A DNA stretch of 64,000 nt from Muribaculaceae bacterium (GCA_017409345.1 JAFQSX010000032.1:62001-126000); one strand, 5' to 3'. Positions 1-9,054 are shown, counted from the stretch's first letter. Notes: generated by a model from the letters alone, not told the origin. Program-made: numbers and translations.

Positions 1-139
1 TCAAATAAATTGGATATATTGCACTCATTGACACTATTGTCTTACAGCTATTCAAAATATTACCTTAGTCGTCAGTCAATGCGTGTGGATGGATATAATT
101 CAACAAAAGAGATGTCTTGTATATGTTGTCTTTTGCGTT

Positions 140-1114
140 TTATGCTAATGATTCGGGATGCCCACTTGAAGAGGCTATTTCTTCATCATTTTTTATCGGT
201 TTCATAGACCGATTGTCGGTTGGCTTCATTTTGAGTTTTATCTCATCAAATCCTTGCCCATACACACCATTAACATTGGCTTGTGTGATGAATGCGTTAT
301 TGTCAATAGACTTAATAATGCGGAATATTGTGACCGATTCAATTTTACGACACATTACTAATAGCACTTTAACATCTTGTTTACTATACCATCCGGTACC
401 ATTTAGTACGGTACAACCACGATTGGCCTCGTTGTTTATCGCTGTTGCTATTTCTTTCCATTTGGGAGAGAAGATTGTAAATTGTACGGCTTGTCGGTTG
501 GTGTTGATAATCATGTCGGCAACAATTGAAGCCACAAAAAGCACGACTAAACCATATACAATCTTATTGATGTCTTGAAATAATATGTAAGATGATGAAA
601 TAATGAAAAAGTCGGTGTAAAGCATTGTTCGACCGATGCTTACGTTGCTTTTTTTGGACACCATTGCAGCCACAATGTCTGTGCCTCCTGTACTACCATT
701 GTGTGTAAACGCCATACCGATACCAAGTCCACAACAAACACCACCAATCAGTACATTCATAAATGTCTCGCCTTGTACTAATGGCTTTCCTCCAAGTAAG
801 TCAAGGAAAAATGGTTGCATAAAACCAATCATTATAGAGATGACAGTAGCCCCAAAAATAGTGCGAAGTACAAATCGTTTTCCAACGATTTTATAGGCAA
901 AGGCTAGTAATAAAAGGTTTATACTATATTGTGTTATTGCAACAGGTATGTCAAATGCAAAATAAATCAATGAGCCTATACCTGATACTCCTCCCATAAC
1001 CACTTTTTCGGGAAGGATGAAAGCCGTAAACCCAAAAGAATAAATTGCAATACCAAGGACTATCATGATGTAATCCTTTGATGAAATCCATAAATTTTTA
1101 CTACTTAAACGCAT
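140..1114 (-). CDS. YitT family membrane protein (DUF2179 C-terminal domain)
   Basis: Integral inner-membrane protein of the YitT/DUF2179 family, transport function uncertain in the family. About 324 residues from the start I choose: an N-terminal half with five or six hydrophobic segments, including the Gly-rich stretch GGVSGIGSLIYF and the family-typical FTHNGSTGGTDI, followed by a soluble C-terminal domain of about 90 residues (from near VQFTIFSP) that matches DUF2179. The open frame reaches 1216, but the first 34 residues there are polar and precede a better start at 1114, which lies 18 nt after a TAACTTTG -7 box (1133-1140, minus strand). The C-terminal tail is charged. It stands alone, divergent from the outer membrane protein at 1308. 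Family assignment is firm; substrate is unknown. Confidence 0.85.
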   Translation of the reverse strand: MRLSSKNLWISSKDYIMIVLGIAIYSFGFTAFILPEKVVMGGVSGIGSLIYFAFDIPVAITQYSINLLLLAFAYKIVGKRFVLRTIFGATVISIMIGFMQPFFLDLLGGKPLVQGETFMNVLIGGVCCGLGIGMAFTHNGSTGGTDIVAAMVSKKSNVSIGRTMLYTDFFIISSSYILFQDINKIVYGLVVLFVASIVADMIINTNRQAVQFTIFSPKWKEIATAINNEANRGCTVLNGTGWYSKQDVKVLLVMCRKIESVTIFRIIKSIDNNAFITQANVNGVYGQGFDEIKLKMKPTDNRSMKPIKNDEEIASSSGHPESLA

Positions 1115-1132
1115 GTTGATTTTATTTGTTCT

Positions 1133-1140
1133 CAAAGTTA
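1133..1140 (-). promoter_or_regulatory. -7 promoter box for the YitT gene
   Basis: TAACTTTG on the minus strand matches the Bacteroidota -7 consensus TAnnTTTG. It sits 18 nt before the ATG at 1114 and supports that start over the longer frame. Confidence 0.6.
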
Positions 1141-1273
1141 ATATTAAATTTACAATCGGCAAGTCTCTTTTTGAGATTTTTTTGTTTGTGGTATATTTTT
1201 GTAGGATATTGGTCAAATTGGACTATGCTAAATTTATTTGCTGAAAAGTTAGGGAATAGTTCATTATTTTTTA

Positions 1274-1281
1274 TAATTTTG
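1274..1281 (+). promoter_or_regulatory. -7 promoter box for the outer membrane protein gene
   Basis: TAATTTTG matches TAnnTTTG and lies 26 nt before the ATG at 1308 in an AT-rich intergenic stretch. Confidence 0.5.
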
Positions 1282-1307
1282 AGAGTTGAAAAATTTATGA
1301 AATAAAA

Positions 1308-2066
1308 ATGAAGAATAGAATATTTGTAACAATACTTTTTGCATTGTTAATGTCCAAAAGCCTTGTCGCCGAAGAATTGATGTTTTTTAATACCGATAAG
1401 GCTTCTAAATTTTTAGAATGTGATGTACATGCCATTGTCGGAACCTCGGTGTTATCACAAGATTATGCCGACCATGTACCATCAATAACAGCGGTCAATG
1501 TTTCTCCGGGGTGTGGAGGCGGAATTGGTGCATCCGTGCAATTTGCCTTTAAAGATTTCTTTGCGATAGGTACCGGTCTTGACCTTATGGCAATAAATAA
1601 CAAATACTCAATGGCTCTGATTGATGTAAAAGGGTCAGGGTCGCATTGCAGTGCATTCGTCTCCAATCAGGCATTTAATGTGACGATTCCTTTATATGTT
1701 TCAGTGCGATTTAATGTGGCGTCTAACGTGAGGTGGAATGTTGATGGAGGTATATATTTTGGATTAGGTATAGGAGGAACACAAAAGGCTGATACCTATA
1801 CAACAACTCAAAATGAATTAGGGCAAATTGTAACTAAATATCAACATTATAAATGGGACTATTATAATGAGACGCACCCAATTATTCATACTATTGACGA
1901 TGTTGATTGGGGATTGATTATTGGCACTAATTTGTTGTTTCACAGCCATTATAAAGTTGGGGTAGAGGCTCGTGTGAGTACCAAAAATGCTACTGCTGAT
2001 AAAGGAATCATACACCCTAATGTGTATAATCACCTATTTGCAATGAAAATTGGATATCAATTCTAA
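1308..2066 (+). CDS. Outer membrane beta-barrel family protein, secreted
   Basis: A 252-residue protein with a clear signal peptide (about residues 1-21, ending near SLVAEE) and alternating hydrophobic/polar strands rich in Gly and aromatics, ending in MKIGYQF. A terminal aromatic residue is the usual signature of an outer membrane barrel. It resembles the small PorT/OmpW-like barrels that Bacteroidota encode in large numbers, but I cannot name a specific family. One stretch (GGGIGASVQFAFKDFFAIGTGLDL) has the strand-turn-strand pattern of these proteins. Single gene with its own promoter; the neighbours do not suggest a role. Confidence 0.65.
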   Translation: MKNRIFVTILFALLMSKSLVAEELMFFNTDKASKFLECDVHAIVGTSVLSQDYADHVPSITAVNVSPGCGGGIGASVQFAFKDFFAIGTGLDLMAINNKYSMALIDVKGSGSHCSAFVSNQAFNVTIPLYVSVRFNVASNVRWNVDGGIYFGLGIGGTQKADTYTTTQNELGQIVTKYQHYKWDYYNETHPIIHTIDDVDWGLIIGTNLLFHSHYKVGVEARVSTKNATADKGIIHPNVYNHLFAMKIGYQF

Positions 2067-2144
2067 TATCTGAGGATAACCATATAAACTCAATGAAGAG
2101 TTAATAGGTATTGTCGAAAATAAACACAAAATGCGGAATTTTAA

Positions 2145-3899
2145 TTATCGCATTTCTGAGGCGTATTTTTGGGCATTAGAAAGGACTCTTAAGAAGTTAC
2201 CACCCCATATTTTTGCAATATCTTCATCGCTAAAACCTCGTTCAATGAGGCGCATTGTGATTTGTATTAAGTCATTATCTCCATTACAACCTTTTACACC
2301 TGCACCTCCATCAAAATCACTCCCAATGCCAACATGATCAATGCCTGCGACATCAATTATGTGACAAAGATGATTCATGAAATCTTCGATGTTACTTGAT
2401 TTTGGGTTTGAAGTAAGAAATTCATCAACAAGACAAGCCTGTGCAACACCTCCGGTCTCGGCAATAGCACGCAATTGCTCGTCAGATAGATTCCTATCGC
2501 AATTATATATAGCACGAGATGAGGAATGAGATGCAAAGACCGGGACTTCCGATAGATTCATTACATCCCAAAAGGTCGCATCCGATGCATGAGATAAATC
2601 AATAAGAATTCCCAATCGATTCATTTCGGCAATAACTTTTTTCCCAAACGGACTTAACCCGTTCCATTTTGGCCCGGATTTATCCGAAGAACTATCGCAA
2701 ATATCATTATTGATAGAATGGCAAAGAGTAATATATGTGACACCTTTTTTGAAATATTCTTCAATTAAATTTATGTCCTTGCCTAAAGCATATCCATTCT
2801 CTATACCTATTAAAAAGGCTTTTTTCCCTTCTGATTTCAATTTGTATATGTCATGAGTAGTACGAGCAATACCGCATGACTCGTAATTGCGTTCTACTTG
2901 TTGATATATGCTTTCAATGAGATCGTCAATGCGATTTTTTGCCTTTAAACGCCCGTTGGGAGAAAGTTCACCTTGTCTCACCCAACAAGCAAGATATTGA
3001 GCATCAAGATATCCTTCTTGCATTTTTGGGATATCTACTTGATATTGTCCTCTATTGCCTATAGAATATGTCCCTTTAAAATCAAGAGGAGAGTCGGTGT
3101 GCGTGTCTATTGAAATAATTTTGCGATGCAACTCTTTGGCATGACGATAAGTCGATGCCTTCTTGATGAAAAAATCAAAGATGCTTGATGCAATAGGGTA
3201 GTTGTCTTCAAACATCCTTTCGGGGTGAAATTGTACACCCCATATTGGATAACCATCAACGTTTTCAATTACTTCAATTACATTGTCATGACTCCACCCC
3301 GAAACAATAAATCCCGGAGCAACATCCTTGATGGCTTGGTGGTGATAAGAGTTTGCAACAAAAGAATCAACCCTTGTGATATTAGAAATCCACGAATCGG
3401 TTTGCAGAATTACTTCATGGTCGGCATTTCGGTGTTGAAATAAAGTATCGCCGGGGAATTGAGATGGTAGGTCTTGAAACAATGTCCCACCAAAAGCAAC
3501 ATTAATCAATTGTTCGCCACGGCATATTCCAAGCATCGGAATGCAATGTTGAGCTGCCAATTTGATTAGATGTATATCATATATATCACGAACCGAATCG
3601 GGAACACCACATTCATCAACCATCTCTTCACCAAAATAAGAGGGGTGAATATCTCCACCTCCGGTCATAATAATGCCATCAATGCAACCTACAACCTCTC
3701 GAAGAATCATGCTATCGGTACACACAGGAATCATCATTGCAATCCCACCGGAACGATTCACCGCATCGCAATAAGATTTAGAAACCGAAGAACTTAACTC
3801 GCTATTTGAACAAGATATGCCAATTATAGGCTTATGCTGAACCCCATAGGCATATATACATATAAAACAAATTAAAAATAATATATAAACACGCTTCAT
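2145..3899 (-). CDS. Secreted fusion: class I glutamine amidotransferase-like peptidase C26 plus membrane dipeptidase M19
   Basis: 584 residues with an N-terminal signal segment (1-19) and two catalytic domains. Residues about 22-248 form a peptidase C26 (gamma-glutamyl hydrolase/PuuD-like) domain: nucleophile Cys126 in GICRG, His225 and Glu227 in QFHPER. Residues about 258-580 form a peptidase M19 (renal dipeptidase-like) domain with the metal ligands in order: HTD (267-269), Glu367 in IGIENG, His437 in DLSHAS, His458 in SHSS, and the Asp-containing GIGSDFDGG (525-532). All key residues of both domains are present. C26 enzymes cut gamma-glutamyl bonds and M19 enzymes cut dipeptides, so the pair may act in sequence on gamma-glutamyl or peptidoglycan-derived peptides in the periplasm; this is inference. 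Single gene with a TACCTTTG box upstream. Confidence 0.85.
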   Translation of the reverse strand: MKRVYILFLICFICIYAYGVQHKPIIGISCSNSELSSSVSKSYCDAVNRSGGIAMMIPVCTDSMILREVVGCIDGIIMTGGGDIHPSYFGEEMVDECGVPDSVRDIYDIHLIKLAAQHCIPMLGICRGEQLINVAFGGTLFQDLPSQFPGDTLFQHRNADHEVILQTDSWISNITRVDSFVANSYHHQAIKDVAPGFIVSGWSHDNVIEVIENVDGYPIWGVQFHPERMFEDNYPIASSIFDFFIKKASTYRHAKELHRKIISIDTHTDSPLDFKGTYSIGNRGQYQVDIPKMQEGYLDAQYLACWVRQGELSPNGRLKAKNRIDDLIESIYQQVERNYESCGIARTTHDIYKLKSEGKKAFLIGIENGYALGKDINLIEEYFKKGVTYITLCHSINNDICDSSSDKSGPKWNGLSPFGKKVIAEMNRLGILIDLSHASDATFWDVMNLSEVPVFASHSSSRAIYNCDRNLSDEQLRAIAETGGVAQACLVDEFLTSNPKSSNIEDFMNHLCHIIDVAGIDHVGIGSDFDGGAGVKGCNGDNDLIQITMRLIERGFSDEDIAKIWGGNFLRVLSNAQKYASEMR

Positions 3900-3925
3900 A
3901 TAATTGCAAAAATTAATTCATATTG

Positions 3926-3933
3926 CAAAGGTA
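3926..3933 (-). promoter_or_regulatory. -7 promoter box for the C26/M19 gene
   Basis: TACCTTTG on the minus strand, 26 nt before the ATG at 3899. Confidence 0.55.
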
Positions 3934-4027
3934 AAAATAAATCACAAGAAACATAAATCCCCAAAGCATAGAAATGAATATAGAAAGAGTGTGTCCATCT
4001 TGCCGTGTTTGACAAAAATATAAAATA

Positions 4028-4067
4028 AAAATCGCTAAGTGTTGTAAGTTCAACTGCTTAGCGATTT
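4028..4067 (-). terminator. Intrinsic terminator of tRNA-Met
   Basis: An 11-bp perfect stem (AAATCGCTAAG at 4029-4039 with its complement at 4057-4067, further paired inside) followed on the minus strand by a TTTTATTTTAT tract. It sits 7 nt after the 3' end of the tRNA. Confidence 0.75.
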
Positions 4068-4073
4068 GTTGTG

Positions 4074-4147
4074 TGGTCCCACTTGGGCTTGAACCAAGGA
4101 CTCCCTGATTATGAGTCAGGTGCTCTAACCAACTGAGCTATGGGACC
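4074..4147 (-). tRNA. tRNA-Met (anticodon CAT)
   Basis: A complete cloverleaf on the minus strand: acceptor GGTCCCA paired with TGGGACC, D arm AGCTCAGTTGGTTAGAGC, anticodon stem CCTGA/TCAGG around loop CTCATAA, T arm with GGTTCAAGCC, discriminator A. No CCA is encoded (ACA follows). Anticodon CAT reads Met, but a tRNA-Ile with lysidine-modified CAT cannot be fully excluded by eye. It lacks the C1-A72 mismatch of initiator tRNA, so it is not tRNA-fMet. Confidence 0.9.
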
Positions 4148-4383
4148 TGAATTTACGATATACACTCCGTTGTTTTCTATTTGAGAAAGGGGAGTATCGT
4201 CGCAATATTCTTTTGTGGCTTATTGATTATTTGAATCAAAAGCGAGTGCAAAGTTAAGTGTATTTATTTTATTTTGCAAGAAAAATTGTGTTTTTTTGCT
4301 TTGTCGATGTGAGTTAATGTGGATTAACTATATTTTTGCGAAAAAATTATAATATATTTTATGTGAGATTTGAAAATATTATT

Positions 4384-4391
4384 TATCTTTG
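4384..4391 (+). promoter_or_regulatory. -7 promoter box for the LRR surface protein
   Basis: TATCTTTG matches TAnnTTTG; the ATG at 4445 follows after a 53-nt AT-rich leader. Confidence 0.65.
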
Positions 4392-4444
4392 CCACATATT
4401 GTATCAAATAGCGAACAACCAATTTATTAACTAAATTTACTAAT

Positions 4445-7400
4445 ATGAACATTTTTACTACTCTAAAACGTGCTACATTGCTCAGCGCAGCTGTGCTTTG
4501 TGGATTCGTGGCAAATGCTCAATTTGACTACGAAGGTATTACCTACAAGGTATCGGGCACTACAGTAATTATCCAAAAGCCATCGGCTACTATTGGAACT
4601 TACTCTGGTGACCTTGTTATTCCCGAAACAGTTCCTTACAATGGTAAGGATTACACAGTAGCAAGTGCTTCTGCTACAGCATTCAAAGGTAATGAAGCTA
4701 TCACAAGTATTCAATTGCCTAACTCTATCAACAAATTTATCAAAGGTCAGTTCTCAAAATGTACTAACTTGAGAAAAGTAAATATCCCAACAGGTGTTAC
4801 TGCTTTCCCTGGTAACGTATTTGAATACTGTTCTTCTCTTGACTCAATCGTTATCCCTGCTAACATTACATCTATCAATGGCTCACAATTTAACGGTTGT
4901 ACAGGTTTGAAATATATCGAGTTTGCTGAAGCAGAAACAGAAATCGAAGTTGACAATGCCAGCGGTCTTCAAGCAAAATATACTGCAGGTAGCGGTGATG
5001 CTGCTGTAGATTATATCAGCACTCTTGAAGAAGTGGTAGTAAATCGTCCAATGACTTCAATGCAACCTGCTAAAAACCCATGGCGTGGTAACACTTCAAT
5101 CAAGAAAGTAACATTTGGTGGCAAATGTACAGCTGTTTACTCAAACATGTTTGAAAACTGTACTTCACTTACAGAAATCAACATCCCTGCAACAGTGACT
5201 TCTCTTGCTGCAAATGCATTCGCTAACACAGGTATCGCTTCTCTTGACCTTCACGGTGGTATCGCTACAATCTCAAGCTCTGCTTTCCAAGGTTGTAAAA
5301 ATCTTACTACAGTGAAACTCAACGAAGGTACTACTTTCATTGATGCTCTTGCATTCAATGGTTCACCAGTATCATCTCTTTCATTGCCAGCTTCATTGAC
5401 AACTATCGGCAAACAAGCGTTTAACAATTGTGCTCTCACAGGCGACATCGTTCTTCCTGCTGCAGTAGCTCGTATCAACGACTTGGCTTTCTCTGGCAAC
5501 ACTGCAATGAAAACAATGGCACTTCCTGCTTCACTTACTAACCTCGGTGAAGGTGTGTTCCAAGGCTGTACTGGTCTTACTGCTATCACTGTTGACGCAG
5601 CTAACACTGCATACAAAGTAAAAGAAACAGGTGTTGTAACAACTATCGACGGTGCAACTGCTCTTGCTTATCCAGTAGCTTCAGCTAATGCTTCAGTTGT
5701 AGATGCTGAAATCACAAAAGTAGGTGCTTATACATTCCAAAACGCAACTAACCTTGCTACTATCACTCTTGATAACTGTGTTAACTATGGTGACTATTCA
5801 CTTGCTAACACAGGTGCTGAAACACTTGCAGTTAAAGGCACAGTAGGTCGTTATGTTGCTGCTAACAATGCAAAATTGACTTCTCTTTCAATTGATTGTA
5901 ACGAAGTTCCTGTAGGTATCGCTCAAAACTGTGCTGCTCTTGCTACATTTACAAGCGCTCAAGATGTTCTTGTTGTAAAACAAGATGCATTTGCAGGTAC
6001 TACAGCATTGAAAGAAATCAACCTCGGTGGTCTCCTTTGTATCCTCGAAGCAGGTGCATTTGCTGACTGCGGCGTTGAAACACTTATTGTAGGTGCTGCT
6101 ACTCCAGCTGCTATGGCTCAAGGCGTGTTTACTGAGGCTAATTCAGGTATTACTTGTAAAGTTCCTACTTCAGCAGTTGAAGCTTACAAAGCTGCTGCAG
6201 GTTGGCAATATCTTAATGTAGTAGGTGATGCTAACATCGCACTTAAGGGTGAAAACATCACAATGCCTTATGGTCTCTACTATGCAGGTAAAGATGGTAT
6301 GATCCACGGTATCGGTAATATGGGAGAAGAAGCAAGTTATGATGTAGGTGGTGTTCCTCACACTTTCCAACTCGTTGAATTCAAAAACCGTATCTACGGT
6401 GCAAGCGCAGGTGTATCATTTACTTATACAGCTACAGCAGGTAATGAAGGTGATGGTAAATTGTTCTACATTTCTCAAATCGACGGTAACACATTCCAAG
6501 CAGTCGTTCTTGACAACGCTGGTAACAATGCATACAAAGACCCAATGGGACTTTATATCTATGGTGACACTCTTTATGTAAACGACCGTAATGTTTGCGT
6601 TCGTAAGATTTCAGCCGACGCTATCGCTCTTCCTCAAGACTATCCTTCTTGGATGGAAAACAACTGGATGGGTTACTATAACCAAAACTGGGTATATGGT
6701 TGTATCAAGGCCGGTTTCGCTATCACTCAAGATGAAGGTGCTCCACTTTATTGGGTAGGTATGCGTTATAATGGTAATGGTATCTATCGCTTCAAACAAG
6801 AAAATATCGGTACATCAGCAGTTCCAGGTGCAGTTCCCGATGCAACAAAATATGGTCCTATCTTGGCTGGCGTAATGTCACAACCAAGTGCATTCTATAT
6901 CGACGAAGCAAACAATCACTTCTATGTATATATTTGTGCCGGTAATGGTATCAGCGCAGGTCTTTATCGTGTAAACTTAGATGCTCTTCTTGCGAATCCT
7001 GATCCAAGTGACTTCTCAGCTCTCAACCCAATCTTGGTTGACGGTTCACCAATTAAACTTGAAGGTGCTGCAGGTTCACAAGAAACTGCTATCACTCAAC
7101 TTTCTCCAAGTGAAGATGGTTACCTCTACTGGTGTTATATCGCTCCAAGCGATGCTACAAAAGTTGTAGGTACTCCAGCTGAAGCATTTGACGAAACTAA
7201 CCCATTGCACAAAACCGGTATCAAACGTATCAAACTTGGTGAAGAAACTCCAAACGTAGAACTTCACATTGCCGGCGTTGAAGGTTATGGCGTTGTTCCT
7301 GTGAAATATACTCCTGGTAAAGATGGTGTTGAATCAGTAGTTGTAGCAATTGATCGTCTCCAAGTTATTGGTGATGCTGTAACAGTAATGGAAGATGCAG

Positions 7401-7555
7401 TTGTTTACGTTTACAACACTGCAGGAGTTCTCGTAGCTCAAGAAGCTGTTAATGGCGTAGAATCAGTTTCATTGGCTGACCAAGCTAATGGTGTTTACGT
7501 TGTTAAGGCTGTCTTTGCTGACGGTGCAGAACAAGTAGTAAAAGTTGTTCGCTAA
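4445..7555 (+). CDS. BspA-like leucine-rich-repeat surface protein with T9SS-type sorting tail
   Basis: 1036 residues. Signal peptide at 1-25 (ends CGFVANA). Residues about 30-590 hold many LRR_5/BspA-type repeats of 22-24 residues with the pattern of CTSLTEINIPATVTSL and GCTGLTAITV. Residues about 600-950 are repeat-poor, rich in Tyr, Trp and Gly, with repeated strands such as GLYYAGKDGMIHGIG and GLYIYGDTLYVN, suggestive of a beta-propeller. The last 70 residues have the shape of a type A type-IX-secretion sorting domain and end in GAEQVVKVVR. LRR_5 proteins of this kind bind host or microbial surfaces; here that is inference. Codon use is strongly biased (AAC, GGT, GCT, CTT), unlike its neighbours, which points to high expression. 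Own promoter upstream, strong terminator downstream. Confidence 0.85.
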   Translation: MNIFTTLKRATLLSAAVLCGFVANAQFDYEGITYKVSGTTVIIQKPSATIGTYSGDLVIPETVPYNGKDYTVASASATAFKGNEAITSIQLPNSINKFIKGQFSKCTNLRKVNIPTGVTAFPGNVFEYCSSLDSIVIPANITSINGSQFNGCTGLKYIEFAEAETEIEVDNASGLQAKYTAGSGDAAVDYISTLEEVVVNRPMTSMQPAKNPWRGNTSIKKVTFGGKCTAVYSNMFENCTSLTEINIPATVTSLAANAFANTGIASLDLHGGIATISSSAFQGCKNLTTVKLNEGTTFIDALAFNGSPVSSLSLPASLTTIGKQAFNNCALTGDIVLPAAVARINDLAFSGNTAMKTMALPASLTNLGEGVFQGCTGLTAITVDAANTAYKVKETGVVTTIDGATALAYPVASANASVVDAEITKVGAYTFQNATNLATITLDNCVNYGDYSLANTGAETLAVKGTVGRYVAANNAKLTSLSIDCNEVPVGIAQNCAALATFTSAQDVLVVKQDAFAGTTALKEINLGGLLCILEAGAFADCGVETLIVGAATPAAMAQGVFTEANSGITCKVPTSAVEAYKAAAGWQYLNVVGDANIALKGENITMPYGLYYAGKDGMIHGIGNMGEEASYDVGGVPHTFQLVEFKNRIYGASAGVSFTYTATAGNEGDGKLFYISQIDGNTFQAVVLDNAGNNAYKDPMGLYIYGDTLYVNDRNVCVRKISADAIALPQDYPSWMENNWMGYYNQNWVYGCIKAGFAITQDEGAPLYWVGMRYNGNGIYRFKQENIGTSAVPGAVPDATKYGPILAGVMSQPSAFYIDEANNHFYVYICAGNGISAGLYRVNLDALLANPDPSDFSALNPILVDGSPIKLEGAAGSQETAITQLSPSEDGYLYWCYIAPSDATKVVGTPAEAFDETNPLHKTGIKRIKLGEETPNVELHIAGVEGYGVVPVKYTPGKDGVESVVVAIDRLQVIGDAVTVMEDAVVYVYNTAGVLVAQEAVNGVESVSLADQANGVYVVKAVFADGAEQVVKVVR

Positions 7556-7576
7556 TACATACTTCTATTAAATATT

Positions 7577-7609
7577 AAGGGTCTCGGGTTTTTCCCGAGG
7601 CCTTTTTTG
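7577..7609 (+). terminator. Intrinsic terminator after the LRR protein gene
   Basis: Stem GGGTCTCGGG (7579-7588), TTTTT loop, CCCGAGGCC (7594-7602) and a T-run. It sits 22 nt after the stop codon. Confidence 0.85.
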
Positions 7610-7627
7610 TTTTTTAATGAAAATCAC

Positions 7628-7635
7628 TACCTTTG
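7628..7635 (+). promoter_or_regulatory. -7 promoter box for the PepC-type peptidase
   Basis: TACCTTTG with a TTTG (7606-7609) 18 nt upstream as a -33 candidate. It lies inside the longer open frame starting at 7633, which supports the later start at 7675. Confidence 0.6.
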
Positions 7636-7674
7636 TATTTAGAATGGAAAAATATAAACAAAAAAATAAATAAG

Positions 7675-8877
7675 ATGAAGAAAGTATTATTGGCAATGCT
7701 TGGCGTTGGGGTAGCAATGAGTGCTATGGCCGATGATAAAGTTGAAAAGAAAGACTCGGTTGAGGGTTTTAAGTTTGAAGATGTGAAAGTGGTGAAAACT
7801 ACATCGGTTAAAGACCAAAATATGTCGGGGACATGTTGGTGCTTTGCCGGAACATCGTTTTTTGAAGATGAAATACTTCGTAAAACCGGAATGGAATTAG
7901 ATTTGTCAGAGATGTTTACCGTGCGTTATTGCTACGAAGAAAAGGCCGACCGCTATTTGCGTATGTATGGCTCAACCGCATTCTCTCCCGGGGGTAGTAT
8001 TCTTGATGTCCCCTTGGTGTGGGAAAAGATTGGCGCAGTGCCCGAGGAGGTATATTCGGGATTGGGATATGGCGAAGAAAAACATAACCACGGCGAGCTT
8101 CATGAAGTGCTCCAAGCCTATATGAAAGGAGTGGAGTCAAATCGTAATCGTCGCATTTCAACTGCATGGCGCAAGGGATTGAATGGAATTCTTGACGCTT
8201 ATCTTGGTGCAGTGCCCGAAACATTCACTTATCAAGGTAAAACATATACTCCACAATCATTCGCTCAATCATTGGGGTTGAATATGGAAGACTATGTAGC
8301 AGTGACATCATTTACACATCACCCATTCTATAAACCATTTGTGCTCGAAGTGGCTGATAATTGGTTCTGGGGATTGTATGAAAATGTTAAGCTCGACGAG
8401 TTGAAGGCTATCGTGGATAATGCTGTTGAAAATGGTTATTCGGTAGTGTGGGCAGCCGATGTGAGCGAAAAAGGCTTTAAATATCGCGAAGGTTATGCAT
8501 TGATGCCAAAGGGTAAAGGTGTGTCATCATTGGAAGGGACCGAACTTTCACGTTGGGTGACATTGAGCGACCAAGACCGAGAAAGAGAGCGTTATAAAAT
8601 CGAAGGTCCTTGCGAAGAAATAGAAGTGACACAAGAGATGCGTCAAGATATGTTTGACCGTCAAGAAACAACCGACGACCATGGTATGGTTATCGTAGGG
8701 GTCGCTAAAGACCAAAAGGGCAACCGCTATTATAAGGTTAAAAACTCATGGGATACAAACCAAGTATATGGCGGATTCTTCTATGTTTCTGAACCATATT
8801 TCCTTGCAAAAACAGTGAGCATTCTTGTAAATAAAGAAGCACTCCCTAAAGATATAGCAAAGAAAATAGGCAAATAA
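7675..8877 (+). CDS. Periplasmic C1B cysteine peptidase (aminopeptidase C / bleomycin hydrolase family)
   Basis: 400 residues from the ATG at 7675; an upstream in-frame start at 7633 would lie within the promoter. Signal peptide at 1-19 (MKKVLLAMLG...SAMA), so unlike cytoplasmic PepC this copy is exported. Catalytic residues of the papain-like C1B family are present: oxyanion Gln48, nucleophile Cys54 in GTCWCFAG, His336 in DDHGMVIVG and Asn357 in VKNSWD. C1B enzymes are aminopeptidases trimming peptides from the N terminus. Bacteroidota commonly have exported members, probably used for peptide foraging. It is followed immediately by a palindromic repeat; no operon partner. Confidence 0.9.
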   Translation: MKKVLLAMLGVGVAMSAMADDKVEKKDSVEGFKFEDVKVVKTTSVKDQNMSGTCWCFAGTSFFEDEILRKTGMELDLSEMFTVRYCYEEKADRYLRMYGSTAFSPGGSILDVPLVWEKIGAVPEEVYSGLGYGEEKHNHGELHEVLQAYMKGVESNRNRRISTAWRKGLNGILDAYLGAVPETFTYQGKTYTPQSFAQSLGLNMEDYVAVTSFTHHPFYKPFVLEVADNWFWGLYENVKLDELKAIVDNAVENGYSVVWAADVSEKGFKYREGYALMPKGKGVSSLEGTELSRWVTLSDQDRERERYKIEGPCEEIEVTQEMRQDMFDRQETTDDHGMVIVGVAKDQKGNRYYKVKNSWDTNQVYGGFFYVSEPYFLAKTVSILVNKEALPKDIAKKIGK

Positions 8878-8886
8878 TGAGCATTG

Positions 8887-8963
8887 GCCCCTCCGGGGCT
8901 ATGCCCCGCCTCCCCTAAGGGCAAGGGAGGACTGCCGGGTTGATGCGCAAAGATGGGATTGAT
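8887..8963. repeat. Palindromic repeat A, upstream copy
   Basis: About 77 bp containing two hairpins: CGGGGC-TAT-GCCCCG (8894-8908) and CCTCCC...GGGAGG (8909-8930), then a conserved tail containing GCCGGGTTGATGCGCAA. It is near-identical to 9494-9570 in the same orientation, with only a handful of differences. It begins 10 nt after the pepC-type stop codon. Confidence 0.85.
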
Positions 8964-9013
8964 ACCTTCAATACTAAAAAGGTCGACTGGCGGTAGGTGA
9001 TAGCATATGCATT

Positions 9014-9054
9014 GCTCCCCTGTCTTAGGGGAGCTGTCGCTTGCGACTGAGGGG
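9014..9054. repeat. Palindromic repeat B (left terminal inverted repeat)
   Basis: Two hairpins, GCTCCCCT-GTCTT-AGGGGAGC (9014-9034) and GTCGC-TT-GCGAC (9036-9047), then GAGGGG. This has the same order of parts as the reverse complement of repeat A (long CTCCCC hairpin, short GC-rich hairpin, GAGGGG), but the short hairpin has different bases with preserved pairing. It therefore forms an inverted pair with the copy at 9494. Confidence 0.8.

Noticed and set aside
1-207. Open frame at the left edge (65 codons, plus strand) as the end of a truncated gene
   Set aside because: It overlaps the 3' end of the well supported YitT gene by 68 nt, has an odd composition (many Ser, Cys, Leu, Tyr) and no recognisable motif. 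A minus-strand ATG at 28 is too close to the edge to judge.
4074-4147. Initiator tRNA-fMet
   Set aside because: The acceptor stem is fully paired at position 1-72 (G-C), so the initiator hallmark is missing. Elongator Met is preferred; tRNA-Ile2 with modified CAT is the remaining alternative.
5251-5616. 121-codon minus-strand frame inside the LRR gene
   Set aside because: Antisense shadow of a highly codon-biased gene; no start signal or homology.
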